A stretch of 16,019 nucleotides of DNA. Origin: JAERML01 sp035687895 (GTDB taxonomy: Bacteria > Bacteroidota > Ignavibacteria > UBA10030 > UBA6906). The DNA lies in contig DASRUE010000145.1 in NCBI GenBank assembly GCA_035687895.1, positions 1 through 16,019 on the forward strand, given 5' to 3'. Under the pieces are notes generated by a model. It did no database searches and was not told the DNA's origin. It saw only the letters and a list, made by a program, of their open reading frames with translations. This document shows, piece by piece, positions 14,824 to 16,019 of this stretch; positions within the stretch are counted from its first letter, which is position 1; each line of letters starts with the position of its first letter. The translations under genes were made by a program, and so were the position numbers.

Positions 14824-16019
14824 ATGCGAGTTCCTCTGAAGAATGTTTTGAAGCGCCTCCTCCCGTACGCAATTGTTCTTCTTGTGTTCGCGGGGGCCGA
14901 GGTCACACTGAGGGTCTTCGACCCGTCTCTCCGCATTCCGCTGGTTACAGAAGTTGGGTATGACGGTTACGAGTGGTACCAGGTGAACCGCTCTTTTCTC
15001 CGGAAGTATTTCCCGGCATCGACCCCTCTCATTCCCGAGTTCAAAACGTCGCTCTTCAAGAAGGAGAAAGCATCCAACGGTCTCCGCGTATTTTGTCTTG
15101 GAGAGTCCTCAATGTTGGGCACGCCGTATCAGATGACCTGCAATATTCCCGGGATAGTCAGGAAGCAGCTGCGGCATCATTTTCCGGGGCGGGAGGTTGA
15201 AGTCATCAACTTCGGCGCCGCTGCCATCAACACAAACGTCATCCGCGATCTTGCTCAGGAACTGGTTCGGTTCCAACCCGATATTGTGCTGGTCTACACT
15301 GGCCACAATGAATTCTATGGCCCTGACGGTGTTGGGGCGGGGTTTCCAGAGAAGCACTTCCCTTCAGTCATTCCTCTCAAGTATGCCGTGAATGATCTTT
15401 CCCTCGCCGGAGTCGTTCGCCGTTTTCTTCAGCCGTCAGAAGATGAGAAAAGGGGAGAGGGGTTGAACCTCATGCAGCAGGTGTCGGATGGCAATCGTGT
15501 CCGTCTTGAGTCCCCTGAAGGTGAACGTGTGCTGAAACTCTACAATAAGAACCTGAGAGACATCATAGCGACCCTCCGTTTGCATCACGTTCAAGTTATT
15601 GTTTCTGACGTGGTTTCCAATCTCCTTTTTCCTCCTTTTGTCTCGGACACTCTTGAGGTAGACCTACGAAACCAAGCCGATGATGTTATTGAGGGGGCCC
15701 AACCGTCGGACATACTGCTCAATGCCTTTGCGCGGAATACGACGAACGCTTTGATGCAATACTCAAAAGGAATGTGGGAGTTCAGGAAGAGGAACATCGC
15801 TTCGGCCCGGCGTCATCTTTGCATGGCGAGGGACAACGATCTCCTTAAATTCAGAGCACCCGCAAGGATCAATGAAATCGCCAGAAAAGTCTGTGAAGAG
15901 GAAGGAGTATCGTTCGTGTCGGCAGATTCCCTCTTCGGGGTACGGGCGCCAATGGGGGTTGCCGGCGACGAGATGTTTTGGGAACACCTTCACCCGACTG
16001 CGCTGGGGTATTATGAGAT
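14824..16019 (+). CDS. Membrane-anchored SGNH/GDSL-family hydrolase, 3' end beyond the window
   Basis: The frame is open from ATG 14824 to the window end: 398 codons and no stop. AGGG (14816-14819) lies 4 nt upstream, and the gap after the chaperone stop is 22 bp, so the two are probably co-transcribed. An N-terminal hydrophobic helix (about 12-27, LLPYAIVLLVFAGAEV) after basic residues suggests an inner-membrane anchor with a periplasmic catalytic domain. SGNH blocks are visible: block I FCLGESSMLG with probable nucleophile Ser95, block II Gly131 (INFGAAAINTN), block III GHNE (160-163) with Asn162, and block V WEHLHPTALGYY with His390. Glu387 stands where the DxxH aspartate is usual. Such enzymes act as esterases, lipases or acyltransferases on lipids or modified glycans. 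The substrate is unknown. Relatives in this group often continue into further helices or TPR repeats, which cannot be assessed here. Confidence 0.85.
   Translation, partial: MRVPLKNVLKRLLPYAIVLLVFAGAEVTLRVFDPSLRIPLVTEVGYDGYEWYQVNRSFLRKYFPASTPLIPEFKTSLFKKEKASNGLRVFCLGESSMLGTPYQMTCNIPGIVRKQLRHHFPGREVEVINFGAAAINTNVIRDLAQELVRFQPDIVLVYTGHNEFYGPDGVGAGFPEKHFPSVIPLKYAVNDLSLAGVVRRFLQPSEDEKRGEGLNLMQQVSDGNRVRLESPEGERVLKLYNKNLRDIIATLRLHHVQVIVSDVVSNLLFPPFVSDTLEVDLRNQADDVIEGAQPSDILLNAFARNTTNALMQYSKGMWEFRKRNIASARRHLCMARDNDLLKFRAPARINEIARKVCEEEGVSFVSADSLFGVRAPMGVAGDEMFWEHLHPTALGYYE

Noticed and set aside
1..16019. CRISPR arrays, tRNA/rRNA genes, insertion sequences, phage or toxin-antitoxin and defence genes
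   Set aside because: Looked for by eye on both strands; no regular short repeats, cloverleaf-like genes, transposase motifs or terminal inverted repeats were seen.

Overview
The window looks like chromosomal DNA from a Gram-negative bacterium of the Bacteroidota/Ignavibacteriota/Chlorobi (FCB) assemblage. The evidence is a TonB-dependent receptor with an N-terminal carboxypeptidase-regulatory-like domain, a PorV/PorQ-type outer-membrane protein, and a secreted protein ending in a textbook type IX secretion (T9SS) type A sorting domain (YPNPFNPTT ... LLGQEV ... SGIYFY ... KKMVLMK). Several genes carry good Shine-Dalgarno sequences (for example AGGAGG), which is unusual for classical Bacteroidia. 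The particular style of the sorting tail points to an Ignavibacteria-like lineage. The lineage call is inference; no rRNA gene is present.

Layout. (1) Positions 1-1483, minus strand: a MalK/MsmK-type sugar ABC transporter ATPase, then downstream the N-terminal 97 codons of a secreted protein resembling the start of a family 31 glycoside hydrolase (alpha-glucosidase type), cut by the window edge. (2) Positions 1484-1857: a 374-bp divergent intergenic region with a sigma70-like promoter and a perfect 14-bp LacI-family operator. (3) Positions 1858-10672, plus strand: a LacI-family regulator, then a tight cluster of a TonB-dependent receptor, a 1286-residue secreted protein with Asp-rich loops and a fibronectin III-like domain, and a PorV/PorQ-family protein. 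The receptor and the large protein are separated by one base, and the large protein and PorV by eight. (4) Positions 10784-12832: a 682-residue T9SS cargo protein built from four related beta-sandwich modules that resemble starch-binding domains. (5) Positions 12975-16019: a double-parvulin SurA/PpiC-like periplasmic chaperone, and the start of a membrane-anchored SGNH/GDSL hydrolase cut by the right edge.

How the parts may work together (inference). The GH31-like enzyme, the sugar ABC ATPase, the LacI regulator, the TonB-dependent receptor and the four-module putative glucan-binding surface protein together suggest an alpha-glucan or maltodextrin acquisition locus. It would be analogous to Bacteroides Sus, but no SusD-type lipoprotein is visible. 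In its place the receptor is coupled to a large secreted protein and a PorV-like protein. The parvulin chaperone may help outer-membrane proteins to fold, but it has its own predicted promoter and may be a housekeeping gene. No tRNA, rRNA, CRISPR array, insertion sequence or phage gene was recognised.
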